NCBI GenBank assembly: GCA_023254245.1
Contig: JALQYE010000017.1
Location: forward strand, 1-37,511
Length of the DNA stretch: 37,511 nucleotides
Direction of reading: 5' to 3'
Source: Emticicia sp.
Lineage (GTDB): Bacteria; Bacteroidota; Bacteroidia; Cytophagales; Spirosomataceae
Shown here piece after piece: positions 9,475 to 19,153 of the stretch. Positions within the stretch are counted from its first letter, which is position 1, and the number at the start of each line of letters is the position of its first letter. The position numbers and the translations under genes are program-made. A model generated the notes under the pieces. That model did not search any database. It worked only from the letters and a program-made list of their open reading frames with translations, and had not been told where the DNA came from.

Positions 9475-9485
9475 TTAATAAAATC

Positions 9486-11369
9486 ATGAAAAATAGAATA
9501 AAACTTTTAGCATTAGTTTGTTCACTATCTTTTGGGGTTACTTCATGTTCAGACTTTTTAGACCGTGACCCACAATCATTGGTATCTGACAAAGATGCCT
9601 TTAAAAACTTTGTCAATTTTCAAGGTTTCACCGAAGAACTTTACCATACTATTCCTGACTTTTCTAATGGATATTGGACAAACTCTTTCAACTGGGGTGA
9701 AGACGAAATCCAATCAACGGCTCAGAATTTTCACTTTGGTGTGAAAATCGACAACGGTGATTTCTGGGGCTGGCAACGCAATTTCGATGGCTGGCAAGCA
9801 GGTTGGATGGACCGTAATAATAACCAAACCAACGACGACCGTTTCGCAAAATCGCTTTGGGGATTGGGCTGGTACGGTATCCGTAAAGCAAATTTAGGGT
9901 TAGCCAATCTCGATAAACTAACTGACGCTACTCAGGAAGAAAAAGACCTAATCAAAGGACAATTATTATTTTTCCGTGGGTGGTATCACTTCATGTTCAT
10001 GCAGTTTTTTGGTGGCTTACCTTACATTGATAAAGTATTGCCAGGTGATGAAAAACTTACCTTACCACGCCTAAAATATAGCGAATGTGCCGATAAAGCA
10101 GCCGCAGATTTTAGAGAAGCAGCCAATTTATTACCAACCGACTGGGACAACACAACGGCTGGTAGAAGAACATTGGGTAAAAACCAACTGCGTATCAATA
10201 AAATAATGGCATTGGGTTATTTGGGCAAAAATTATCTTTGGGCGGGTAGTCCGTTGATGAACCAAGTTTCGGGTGGAAGCTCTTCATACAATGCCGATTA
10301 TTGCAAAAAAGCAGCCGAAGCATTTGGCGAATTGCTTAGTTTAACCGAAAGTGGAGCGGCTCCTCATAAATTAGTGCCATTCAATCAATACTATACAAAC
10401 TTCTACACAACAGGTCAGAACTGGCAAATTCCAGGTGGAACAGAAGCCATTTTTCGTGGGCCTTATTTTGGAGCAAATAACTCAAACTGGGGAACAAGTA
10501 AGCAATATAGTCCATTGATTATCAGCGAAGGCGACGTAAAGTTTTTACCAACTTCAAACTACGTAAATAACTACGGAATGGCAAATGGAATGCCAATCAA
10601 AGATATTACGAAAGCAGACCCAGAATCTGGCTATAACCCAGAGTTTCCGTGGAAAGGTCGTGACCCACGTTTTTACAACGATATCGTATTTGATGGCGTA
10701 AGAATGGTAGCAGGAAGTATTCCAAATGCTGCCGAAGTAAATAACCGCCACGCAAATTTACATACAGGTGGCTCGTATCGTGATATTGCTACGGGTAGCC
10801 GCACAGGATATTTATTATTCAAATTTGTACCAAGAACCGCTAACAAATACGACCAAGGTTACAGCTACGATAAGAGTTTGAATATCAAGGTTCCGTACAT
10901 GCGTTTGGCAGATATTTACTTGATGTATGCAGAAGCTGCCGCACAAGGATACGGTTCGGCTTTAGGGAAATCAAGTAATTATTCAAAAACATCGGTTGAT
11001 GCTATCAACGTAATCAGAGAAAGAGCTGGCGTAAGTCCAGTAAACGCAAAATTCTTAGGTTCGTTGGATACTTACATGGAAGAAGTAAGACGTGAGCGTG
11101 CAGTAGAACTCTCGTTTGAGGGACACCGCTTCAATGACCTTCGCCGTTGGTTGCTAATTTCAAAAAGCCCTTACACACTCAAAAAATCAATCGAGTTTGA
11201 CAGAGCCGCTCCGCTTGACCCTTCTAAAGACCCGAAAGACAACCGAGTATTGAATTTACGTGAAACCACCATCTTGGAGCGTAAATTTACCGAAAAACAC
11301 AATTGGTTGCCTTTAAAGGTAAACGACGTGAATTTATACGTAGAGTTTGGTCAAAACCCTGGCTGGTAA
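9486..11369 (+). CDS. xusB: SusD/RagB-like glycan-binding lipoprotein (XusB position)
   Basis: A 627-residue surface lipoprotein. The lipobox GVTSC puts the lipidated cysteine at residue 21, followed by SDFLDRDPQ, the usual start of mature SusD proteins. Helical repeat regions include GQLLFFRGWYHFMFMQFFGG and, near the C-terminus, VRRERAVELSFEGHRFNDLRRW, the most conserved SusD segment. It caps the XusA transporter and binds xylan fragments at the cell surface. The 11-base gap to xusA and the 49-base gap to the next susC gene fit one transcript. Family assignment is firm; ligand is inferred from the xylanase in the operon. Confidence 0.93.
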   Translation: MKNRIKLLALVCSLSFGVTSCSDFLDRDPQSLVSDKDAFKNFVNFQGFTEELYHTIPDFSNGYWTNSFNWGEDEIQSTAQNFHFGVKIDNGDFWGWQRNFDGWQAGWMDRNNNQTNDDRFAKSLWGLGWYGIRKANLGLANLDKLTDATQEEKDLIKGQLLFFRGWYHFMFMQFFGGLPYIDKVLPGDEKLTLPRLKYSECADKAAADFREAANLLPTDWDNTTAGRRTLGKNQLRINKIMALGYLGKNYLWAGSPLMNQVSGGSSSYNADYCKKAAEAFGELLSLTESGAAPHKLVPFNQYYTNFYTTGQNWQIPGGTEAIFRGPYFGANNSNWGTSKQYSPLIISEGDVKFLPTSNYVNNYGMANGMPIKDITKADPESGYNPEFPWKGRDPRFYNDIVFDGVRMVAGSIPNAAEVNNRHANLHTGGSYRDIATGSRTGYLLFKFVPRTANKYDQGYSYDKSLNIKVPYMRLADIYLMYAEAAAQGYGSALGKSSNYSKTSVDAINVIRERAGVSPVNAKFLGSLDTYMEEVRRERAVELSFEGHRFNDLRRWLLISKSPYTLKKSIEFDRAAPLDPSKDPKDNRVLNLRETTILERKFTEKHNWLPLKVNDVNLYVEFGQNPGW

Positions 11370-11418
11370 GAGCGAGCCAAATCAAAAAATGAGATAAAAA
11401 TTGATAAACGATTAAGCA

Positions 11419-14400
11419 ATGAAGTTTATAAAAATAATGATATGCTTGTGTCTGATGTTGGCTTTTCCGAAAGCCAACATCATGGGGCAAAGCACTCCGA
11501 TAATAAAGATTAATGCTACCGTGGTGGGTGCTGATAAGCAGCCTATCGGTGGGGCTGTGGTAAAAGGTTCGGACGAAAGTTCAAAATCAGTTACGACCGA
11601 TGCCGCAGGTAAATTCTCGCTTGATGTACCCAAAAATGATGTAATTTCGATTGTTGCAAAAGGCTTTGTAAACAAATACGTTACGGCTACCGAGCAAGTA
11701 AAAGAAATTGCAATGACCGTTGAAATAGCGAAAGAAAAAGTCCGAGTTGCTTTTCGTGACATGGATAAAAAAGATATTCTCGGTGGTATTTCGTCAGTAA
11801 ATGTGCCAGAACTTCTCCAAAAAAACTACTTCACTTATTCATTGGCCGATATGGAAGCACTTATTCCAGGGTTTAATGGCAATAGTAATTGGGGTATGGG
11901 AAGTTATTTGTTTATGATTGATGGCGTGCCTCGTGAAACAGGAAACGTAGCCCCAACCGAAATCGAACAAATCGTATTTTTGAAAGGTGCAAATGCTGTT
12001 GCTCTTTATGGTAGCCGTGCAGCCAAAGGAGTGGTAAATATTATTACAAAAAGAGGAGTCGCTGGCAAAAACCGTTTCGACCTCCGAATCAATAATGGCG
12101 TAAATACACCGAAAGCAATGCCTCGCTATCTGGGTTCGGCCGAATATATGTCGCTTTACAACGAAGCACGTAGAAATGATGGTTTGACCAATCTTTATTC
12201 TGACTTAGATATTTACAATTATGCTTCGGGTACAAACAAATACCGCTACCCGAATATTGATTTTTATTCGCCAGAATACCTCAAAAGTTCTTACGGAAGT
12301 TATGATGCTACTGCCGAGATTTCGGGAGGAAATGAGCGTGTGAAATATTACACAAACTTAGGTTATGCAAAAACGAGTTCGCTACTGAACTTTGGTGAAG
12401 CAAAAAACAATAATAGCTCTGACCGACTTAATTTTAGAGGAAATATTGATGTAAATCTCAACGAATACATTTCTTTCAATGCCGATGCAACGGCCATTTT
12501 CTTTACGGGTCGTGGTGTAAATGCTAATTTTTGGAATGCGGCCACAAACATTCGCCCAAATCGTTTTTCGCCGTTGATTCCAATTGATTTAGTTGAGAAA
12601 GAAGATGCAGCTTCGCAGGTTCTCATTCAAAATAGTAATAACATTATAGATGGTAAGTTTTTATTGGGTGGAACGCAGTTAGACCAAACTAACCCACTCG
12701 CTACTATTTATTCGGGTGGAAATAACCAATACTCAAACCGTCAGTTTCAGTTCAATACAGGTATTAAAGCTGATTTAAGAAATGTTTTGAAAGGCCTAAC
12801 TTTCAAATCGGCCTTTGCGGTAGATTATGCCACCGAATATAGTTTATCGTATAACCATACTTATGCCACTTACGCTCCAACTTGGAATCGTTACAGTGGA
12901 ACCGACCTCATAAGTACACTTACGGTTTATAACCAAGACTCACGCTCGGGAACTCAAAACGTTTCGGGCAACAGATACCGTCAGACGGTTGCTTTGTCAG
13001 GGCAGTTAAACTATGATAGAACATTCAATTCAAATCATAATTTATCGGCTATTTTCTTAGTAAATGGCTTCCAACAATCAGAATCGGCCATTTATCACCG
13101 CACGAGCAATGCCAATTTAGGTTTCTTGGCAAGCTATAACTATAAGCAAAAATACTACGCCGATTTAAGTGCGGCTTATATTCACTCGGCCAAACTTCCT
13201 CCGAGCAATCGTCAGGCTCTATCGCCATCAGTTTCTTTGGGCTGGAGAATCAGTGAAGAAAATTTCTTGAAGAATGCCGATAAAATTGACGATTTAAAAC
13301 TCACGGCTTCAGCAAGTATTCTCAATACCGACCTCGATATCAATAATTACTTCCTGTATCAAGGCATCTACACAGGTGCGGGTCAGTGGTATGGCTGGAA
13401 AGATGGTACGGGTATTCAGGCTACGGAGTCAAGAAGAGGCGATAACCCTAACATGACTTTTCCAAAACGTGAGGAAATCACAGTAGGTTTTGAAGGTACG
13501 TTTTTCAAGAAATTCTTGACCTTGAATGGAACATTTTTCATGAATAAAATTTCAGGAAACATTCTTCAAGCTGCCGTTTTATTCCCAAGTTATTTTACAA
13601 CTGGTTTCCCAGTTTCATCTTTCATTCCTTTTGTAAACTACAATGACGACAAGCGTGTAGGTTTTGATTTTGGAGCAAGCATGAACAAAAAATCAGGCAA
13701 CGTAAATTGGACATTGGGCTTAAATGCAACGTATTATGAAGCGACAGCATCGAAACGTGCCGAATTATTTGAGAATTCGTACCAAAATCGTCAAGGAAAA
13801 CCACTTGATGCCATGTGGGGCTTACAAAGTTTAGGTTTCTTCCAAACTAAAGAAGAAATCGTATCGTCGCCAACACAAACATTCGGACAAGTTAAACCTG
13901 GCGACATCAAGTATAAAGACCAAAACGGTGACGGTGTAATTGACACCCGTGATGAAGTTTACTTGGGTCGTGGTGGATGGTTTGGTTCGCCACTAACTTT
14001 TGGTTTGAATTTCACAGCACAATGGAAAAAACTTACATTTTTTGCGGTTGGAGTCGGTCGTTTTGGTGGAAATGCTATGCGAAACAACTCTTATTTTTGG
14101 ATAGATGCTGAAGATAAATATTCGGAAGTAGTAAGAGATAGATGGACCGAAGAAACAAAGGCAACGGCCAAGTTCCCAAGACTCACAACATTGGTTAGCG
14201 ATAATAACTTCCGCTCATCTGATTTTTGGATGTACAGAACCAACCGCTTTGACCTTAGTAAAGTACAAGTTTCTTACGATTTGAGTAATCTTTTAAAAAT
14301 GAAGTCACTTGTACGTGAATTGGGTGTATATGTAAGTGGTTTTAACCTACTGACAATTTCTGAAAACCGTGAATTAATGGAAGTGAATGTTGGTTCGGCT

Positions 14401-14445
14401 CCGCAAACACGCATGTTTAATGTGGGAATAAAAGCTCTTTTCTAA
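11419..14445 (+). CDS. xusC: SusC-like TonB-dependent transporter, second copy (XusC position)
   Basis: A 1008-residue receptor with signal peptide (MKFIKIMICLCLMLAFPKAN...MGQ). A carboxypeptidase-regulatory-like domain (ATVVGADKQPIGGAVVKGSD) precedes the plug with LFMIDGVPRETG and NAVALYGSRAAKGVVNIITKRG. The barrel follows and ends in APQTRMFNVGIKALF. It is clearly diverged from XusA: its plug entry (GGISSVNVPELLQKNYFTYS) lacks the repeated VVV/GYG signature seen there. A second, different SusC/D pair in one operon is typical of the xylan core and is thought to take a different size or decoration of xylo-oligosaccharide. Confidence 0.92.
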   Translation: MKFIKIMICLCLMLAFPKANIMGQSTPIIKINATVVGADKQPIGGAVVKGSDESSKSVTTDAAGKFSLDVPKNDVISIVAKGFVNKYVTATEQVKEIAMTVEIAKEKVRVAFRDMDKKDILGGISSVNVPELLQKNYFTYSLADMEALIPGFNGNSNWGMGSYLFMIDGVPRETGNVAPTEIEQIVFLKGANAVALYGSRAAKGVVNIITKRGVAGKNRFDLRINNGVNTPKAMPRYLGSAEYMSLYNEARRNDGLTNLYSDLDIYNYASGTNKYRYPNIDFYSPEYLKSSYGSYDATAEISGGNERVKYYTNLGYAKTSSLLNFGEAKNNNSSDRLNFRGNIDVNLNEYISFNADATAIFFTGRGVNANFWNAATNIRPNRFSPLIPIDLVEKEDAASQVLIQNSNNIIDGKFLLGGTQLDQTNPLATIYSGGNNQYSNRQFQFNTGIKADLRNVLKGLTFKSAFAVDYATEYSLSYNHTYATYAPTWNRYSGTDLISTLTVYNQDSRSGTQNVSGNRYRQTVALSGQLNYDRTFNSNHNLSAIFLVNGFQQSESAIYHRTSNANLGFLASYNYKQKYYADLSAAYIHSAKLPPSNRQALSPSVSLGWRISEENFLKNADKIDDLKLTASASILNTDLDINNYFLYQGIYTGAGQWYGWKDGTGIQATESRRGDNPNMTFPKREEITVGFEGTFFKKFLTLNGTFFMNKISGNILQAAVLFPSYFTTGFPVSSFIPFVNYNDDKRVGFDFGASMNKKSGNVNWTLGLNATYYEATASKRAELFENSYQNRQGKPLDAMWGLQSLGFFQTKEEIVSSPTQTFGQVKPGDIKYKDQNGDGVIDTRDEVYLGRGGWFGSPLTFGLNFTAQWKKLTFFAVGVGRFGGNAMRNNSYFWIDAEDKYSEVVRDRWTEETKATAKFPRLTTLVSDNNFRSSDFWMYRTNRFDLSKVQVSYDLSNLLKMKSLVRELGVYVSGFNLLTISENRELMEVNVGSAPQTRMFNVGIKALF

Positions 14446-14483
14446 ACGCCCGAAAATATCAAATTTTGAATATCATGTTGTAT

Positions 14484-16271
14484 ATGAATAAAAGTATATT
14501 AAAAGTAATGGTTTGTGCGACGGTTCTATTGGCGGGCTGCCAAGACCTAATCGAGCCAGCCATTGAAAACAACCGCCAATTAGACGCCAGTGCCTACATT
14601 CCGAGCGATTCGAGATTTCCGTACGGAATTTTGCTAAACGGTTATAACCGAATCCCGACAAACTCTTGGTCGTTTAATGATGTAGCTACTGATGATGCCG
14701 TGAGCAATGACCAAAATAATGGTTATTTGAAAATGGCCACTGGCCAATGGACAGCCAACAACAACCCAGCCAACCAATGGACAAACTGCTTTGCGGGAAT
14801 CCAGTACATGAATATTGCTTTGGGTGAAATTGACAAAGTTCAGTGGGTTGCTGACCCCGTAACCAATAAATTATTTGCTACCCGTATCAAGGGTGAGGCT
14901 TATGGACTTCGTGCATTATTGATGTATCACCTCTTGCAAGCTCATGCAGGAAAAGGAGCTAACGGCCAAATGCTTGGTGTGCCTATTTTGCTGAAACCAC
15001 AAACTACCTCAGATAATTACAACTTGCCAAGAGCAACATTTGATGAGTGCGTAAAGCAAATTTATCAAGATTTAGATAGTGCTGATGTAAAATTGCCATT
15101 AGATTATCGTGATATTGCTCTCGGACAAGCAGCTCAAATACCAGCCAAATATGGAAAAGTAACGGTAGAGCAATATAACCGTGCTTTCGGTGTTACGTTC
15201 AGCGGTTTATTTACGGGTCGAATTGCCAAAGCAATCAAAGCACAAACAGCTTTGTTGGCAGCAAGCCCTGCATTCAGCAATGGTGCAGACAAATGGGCTG
15301 ATGCAGCCAATGCAGCAGCAGCAGTATTAAACTTAAATGGTGGTTTAAGTGCCATACCGACCAACGCAGCCAGTGGCTTAACGTGGTATTCAAATACGGC
15401 CGAAATTGCAGCTTTGCGAGACGGAGCCAATCCACCCGAAATTCTTTGGCGTAATAACTGGTTAGAAAACCGAGACTTAGAGCAAGCAAACTTCCCTCCT
15501 ACCCTTTTCGGAAATGGTCGTATCAATCCAACACAAAATTTGGTTGATGCCTTCCCGATGCTCAATGGTTATCCGATTAATAGTCCGCAGAGTGGTTATA
15601 ATCCCAACGACCCTTACACCAACCGTGACCCACGCCTCAGAATGTTTATCTTGGTGAATGGTGCAACTGCTGGCGTAAACAATACGGCCATCAATACAAC
15701 CGCAAACGGCCCTACAAACGACGCACTCAATAAAGTTGAAACATCAACTCGCACGGGTTATTATTTGAGAAAATTATTGCGTCAGGATGTAAACCTAAAC
15801 CCAACATCAGCCAGTAACCAACGTCGTTACAAGCCACATATCCGTTATACCGAAATTGCATTGGCTTATGCCGAAGCAGCTAATGAGGCTTTTGGGCCAA
15901 CTGGTACAGGTTCAAATACCTATTCGGCTTATGATATCATCAGAGCGATTCGCAGAAGAGCGGGTATTGGCTTAACCAACAACGATGCCTATCTGGAAAG
16001 TGCCAAAGGCAACAAAGAAACCATGCGTCAGTTAATCCGTAACGAACGCCGTTTAGAACTTTGCTTTGAAGGTTTCAGATTCTGGGATTTACGCCGTTGG
16101 AACGCCGACCTTACCGAACCAGCCAAAGGCATGAGTATTCAGAATGGTGTTTACACAGTAATACCAGCTGTTCAAGACAGAATATTCAAGAGTCACATGA
16201 AATATGGACCAATTCCATATTCAGAAATCCTAAAATATTCGGCACTCGTACAAAACGAAGGTTGGAACTAA
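14484..16271 (+). CDS. xusD: SusD/RagB-like glycan-binding lipoprotein, second copy (XusD position)
   Basis: A 595-residue lipoprotein. Of three in-frame starts (TTG 14466, ATG 14475, ATG 14484) the last gives a compact signal sequence ending in lipobox LLAGC, with the lipid cysteine at residue 19. ATG 14475 remains possible. SusD hallmarks are present: KGEAYGLRALLMYHLLQAH, RYTEIALAYAEAANEAFG and, near the end, RNERRLELCFEGFRFWDLRR. It pairs with the preceding XusC. It is followed after 29 bases by the small lipoprotein gene. Confidence 0.92.
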   Translation: MNKSILKVMVCATVLLAGCQDLIEPAIENNRQLDASAYIPSDSRFPYGILLNGYNRIPTNSWSFNDVATDDAVSNDQNNGYLKMATGQWTANNNPANQWTNCFAGIQYMNIALGEIDKVQWVADPVTNKLFATRIKGEAYGLRALLMYHLLQAHAGKGANGQMLGVPILLKPQTTSDNYNLPRATFDECVKQIYQDLDSADVKLPLDYRDIALGQAAQIPAKYGKVTVEQYNRAFGVTFSGLFTGRIAKAIKAQTALLAASPAFSNGADKWADAANAAAAVLNLNGGLSAIPTNAASGLTWYSNTAEIAALRDGANPPEILWRNNWLENRDLEQANFPPTLFGNGRINPTQNLVDAFPMLNGYPINSPQSGYNPNDPYTNRDPRLRMFILVNGATAGVNNTAINTTANGPTNDALNKVETSTRTGYYLRKLLRQDVNLNPTSASNQRRYKPHIRYTEIALAYAEAANEAFGPTGTGSNTYSAYDIIRAIRRRAGIGLTNNDAYLESAKGNKETMRQLIRNERRLELCFEGFRFWDLRRWNADLTEPAKGMSIQNGVYTVIPAVQDRIFKSHMKYGPIPYSEILKYSALVQNEGWN

Positions 16272-16300
16272 CATATATTACGACAAAATTTTATATCAAT

Positions 16301-17263
16301 ATGAAGAGATTAGTTTATGTATCGGTATTGTTCCTGATTGGACTTGCCTCTTGCAACAAGGAAGTTGAGTTTCCTGACTTCAAAACTCAGAATGTATATT
16401 TTGCTTACCAGTATCCAGTAAGAACAATTACACTCGGAGAAGATGCCTTCGTAAATACTGACTTAGATAATGCCAAAAAATGCCAGATTTATGCCACTTT
16501 AGGTGGTGTTTATGAAAGCAGAAGCGATATAGCCATTCAAGTTTCGGTTGATAAAACCCTTCTTAAAAACGGAATGTTGTTCGGGGCTGGTAGAGATGAA
16601 ATTCTCGCTATGCCAGACAACTACTATTCGTTGGCGTCTAATAAGATTATCATTCCCAAAGGTGCTTTGGCGGGTGGCGTGGATGTACAACTGACCGATG
16701 CGTTTTTTGCCGACCCAAAATCAATCAAAAATACTTACGTAATTCCGATGGCAATTACGCAAAGTGATGTAAATGCAATTCCTGCTCTTGCTGGCAAAAA
16801 CTTTGTTTTGTATGCCATCAAATACATCAACCCTTGGCATGGCAATTACCTCCGTCGTGGAAACGATGTAGTTACTGGAGCCGTAAATCGCACGGTTGTT
16901 CGTCATGCACAATTCGTAGAAAACGATGAAGTAAACAAACTAACAACGAGGTCATTGACCGAACTCGAATTTCCTGTGGTGTTGAAAGACAAAGACAATA
17001 AAAACGTAAATGTAAACTTATTGATGAAGTTCGATAACGATGGAAAATGTACCGTTTCTTCTCTAACAAGTGGTGTAACTGCCTCTGGCAATGGTGCTTT
17101 TGTGAAAAAAGGAGAGAAAAAAAGTTGGGGAAATAAAGACCGTGATGCACTTTATTTGAAGTATGAAGTAAACGTTGCTGGAATGAAAGTAGCCACAACC
17201 GACACGCTCGTGATGCGTGACCGCACAGTGGCTTTCGAGACCTTCTCGCCAGTGGCAAAGTAA
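16301..17263 (+). CDS. xusE: XusE-like surface lipoprotein (DUF1735/BT_3987-type)
   Basis: A 320-residue lipoprotein. ATG 16301 is used because the longer frame from 16097 overlaps xusD and lacks a signal. The lipobox GLASC gives cysteine 18. The N-terminal half has the Bacteroidota DUF1735-type pattern (VYFAYQYPVRTITLGED, then SVDKTLL and IIIPKGALAGGVDVQLTD, then YVIPMAITQ). The C-terminal half is a separate beta-rich region. No catalytic motif is visible. In characterised xylan clusters the gene at this position, between xusD and xyn10C, encodes an outer-membrane protein of unproven function, probably glycan-binding. The symbol rests on position and domain type rather than on close similarity I can measure. 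Confidence 0.75.
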   Translation: MKRLVYVSVLFLIGLASCNKEVEFPDFKTQNVYFAYQYPVRTITLGEDAFVNTDLDNAKKCQIYATLGGVYESRSDIAIQVSVDKTLLKNGMLFGAGRDEILAMPDNYYSLASNKIIIPKGALAGGVDVQLTDAFFADPKSIKNTYVIPMAITQSDVNAIPALAGKNFVLYAIKYINPWHGNYLRRGNDVVTGAVNRTVVRHAQFVENDEVNKLTTRSLTELEFPVVLKDKDNKNVNVNLLMKFDNDGKCTVSSLTSGVTASGNGAFVKKGEKKSWGNKDRDALYLKYEVNVAGMKVATTDTLVMRDRTVAFETFSPVAK

Positions 17264-17293
17264 TGTTTCATTGACCTATTGAATATTTATTTT

Positions 17294-18976
17294 ATGAACA
17301 AATTATATAAATTATCACTCGGACTAACCGCCATTTTAGCGGCTTCGTGTGCCAAAATGGAGCCATTGCAATACACTGTTCCGAAACCCGAAAGTGTGGC
17401 AATGCAAGAGGAAATTGATAGCTATCCTACACTAAAATCATACATTAATCGTACTGCACACCCAAATTTCAAATTGGGTGCTGCCCTTTCATTGGCCGAC
17501 TACAACAACAAAGGCGTAATGTATAGACTGGCTAATAAAAATTTCGATGAAATTGTTTTAGGGTATGAAATGAAGCACGGTGGCGTTGTGCAATCGAATG
17601 GAAATTTGGCTCTTGATAATGTTTCAAGATTGCTCGAAAATGCCAAAACTGCTGGCGTATCTGTTTATGGACACACCTTGTGCTGGCACGCAAACCAAAA
17701 TGCTACCTATTTGAGAAGTGTTATTGCACCTGATGTTTTATCATCAACTGGGCCAGGTTGGGACCTAATCACGGCTAATGATTTTGAAACAGACGCTTCT
17801 GCTAATTTTCAAGCCAATGCTAATGCCGTAACCTCATACACGGCCGCTGGCGGTGGTGCTAACGGCGTTGGAAGAGCCTTAAAAATAACCAACGCCAGTG
17901 TTCGTACCAATGATTGGGAAAGTCAATTTTTTATAAGATTTGCACCTGCGGCTGTTCAAGGCGAGAGGTATACCTTAAAAATGGACGTGAGAGCCGATGT
18001 TGCGGCATCGTACCCAACGCAAGCACACGTAACGCCTGGAGCATACAAACACTGGGATTTCTTCGGAACAATTTCGGCTACTCCTACTTGGACTACTTAT
18101 ACCAGAGAAATTACTGTTACGGCCGATATGGCTACGTGTGGAGCTATTGCGTTTAATCTCGGTAAAACCGCCACGAGTTATTATTTCGATAACATTACTC
18201 TAACAAAGTATAACGCTACGGGAAGTGTACAAACCAGAGAAAAGTCGCCAGAAGTAAAAAAGACACTCATTACAAATACATTGGATAAGTGGATGTCGGG
18301 AATGTTGGCCGTGAGCAAACCTTACGTAAAAGCGTGGGACGTAGTAAACGAACCAATGGACGATGGAAAACCGTATGAACTCAAAACGGGTGTAGGTCGA
18401 ACATTGAAAGCTGATGAATTTTACTGGCAAGATTATTTAGGTAAAGATTACGGCGTAATGGCCTTTCAGTTGGCCAGAAAATACGGCAATCCAAACGACA
18501 TTCTTTTCATCAATGATTATAACTTAGAATTTAGTCTGGATAAATGTAAAGGACTCATCGAATACGTAAAATACATCGAAAGCAAAGGTGCAAAAGTAGA
18601 TGGTATCGGTACACAAATGCACATCGATATTAAATCTGATAAAGCAAAAATTGCCGAAATGTTTAAATTATTGGCAGCAACAGGCAAACTGATTAAGATT
18701 TCGGAAATGGATATCGGTTTAGCGGGTGTAAAAACTGCGGCGGCTACACAAGACCACTACAAAGCACAAGCCGAAATGTATAAATATGTGATTGACAAAT
18801 ACTTTGAGATTGTTCCTGCGGCTCAGCGTTATGGAATTACGTTATGGAGCCCGTTGGATAGCCCTGCCAATTCAAGTTGGAGAGCTGATGAACCAATCGG
18901 ACTTTGGAATCAACAATACGTAAGAAAATTAGCTTATTCGTATGTAGCAGAAGCTCTCAAAGCAAATTTGAAGTAA
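17294..18976 (+). CDS. xyn10C: GH10 endo-1,4-beta-xylanase lipoprotein with inserted CBM
   Basis: A 560-residue lipoprotein (lipobox LAASC, cysteine 19) that cuts the xylan backbone. The start at 17294 is preferred to the TTG at 17279. The GH10 barrel starts at about residue 45 (FKLGAALSLADYN), with the HTLCWH strand near 130. It is then interrupted at about 148-312 by a beta-sandwich module (NDFETDASANF...SYYFDNITL) of CBM4/9/22 type. The barrel resumes with the acid/base WDVVNEPM (Glu353) and the nucleophile ISEMDIG (Glu471), and closes with GITLWSPLDSPANSSW. CBM insertion inside the GH10 barrel is known in Bacteroidetes xylanases of this operon position. As a surface lipoprotein it would make the fragments that the Xus proteins import. 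Confidence 0.95.
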   Translation: MNKLYKLSLGLTAILAASCAKMEPLQYTVPKPESVAMQEEIDSYPTLKSYINRTAHPNFKLGAALSLADYNNKGVMYRLANKNFDEIVLGYEMKHGGVVQSNGNLALDNVSRLLENAKTAGVSVYGHTLCWHANQNATYLRSVIAPDVLSSTGPGWDLITANDFETDASANFQANANAVTSYTAAGGGANGVGRALKITNASVRTNDWESQFFIRFAPAAVQGERYTLKMDVRADVAASYPTQAHVTPGAYKHWDFFGTISATPTWTTYTREITVTADMATCGAIAFNLGKTATSYYFDNITLTKYNATGSVQTREKSPEVKKTLITNTLDKWMSGMLAVSKPYVKAWDVVNEPMDDGKPYELKTGVGRTLKADEFYWQDYLGKDYGVMAFQLARKYGNPNDILFINDYNLEFSLDKCKGLIEYVKYIESKGAKVDGIGTQMHIDIKSDKAKIAEMFKLLAATGKLIKISEMDIGLAGVKTAAATQDHYKAQAEMYKYVIDKYFEIVPAAQRYGITLWSPLDSPANSSWRADEPIGLWNQQYVRKLAYSYVAEALKANLK

Positions 18977-19002
18977 TTGAAACATCGCCACTAAAAACAC
19001 CG

Positions 19003-19040
19003 AATCCCCCACATTCTGACAAAATGCTGGGGGATTGTTT
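19003..19040 (+). terminator. Terminator after the xylan operon
   Basis: AATCCCCCA (19003-19011) pairs with TGGGGGATT (19028-19036). A further CATT/AATG pairing inside is offset by one bulged base, and TGTTT follows. It lies 26 bases after the xylanase stop, so the sensor gene downstream probably has its own promoter. I could not find a convincing TTG/TAnnTTTG pair in the 113 bases that remain. Confidence 0.8.
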
Positions 19041-19153
19041 CTGTAAAAGCCCCACACGATTAAAGTGATAATTTTTGAGAATCGTATATTTAATTTGTGA
19101 GAGATAACAGTCGGATAATATCTTTGGAGTATCGTAAGGTTAATTCAGCAAAA

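Noticed and set aside
15134-15565. 143-residue minus-strand frame inside xusD
   Set aside because: It is a shadow of a strongly supported SusD gene in another frame and has no domain.
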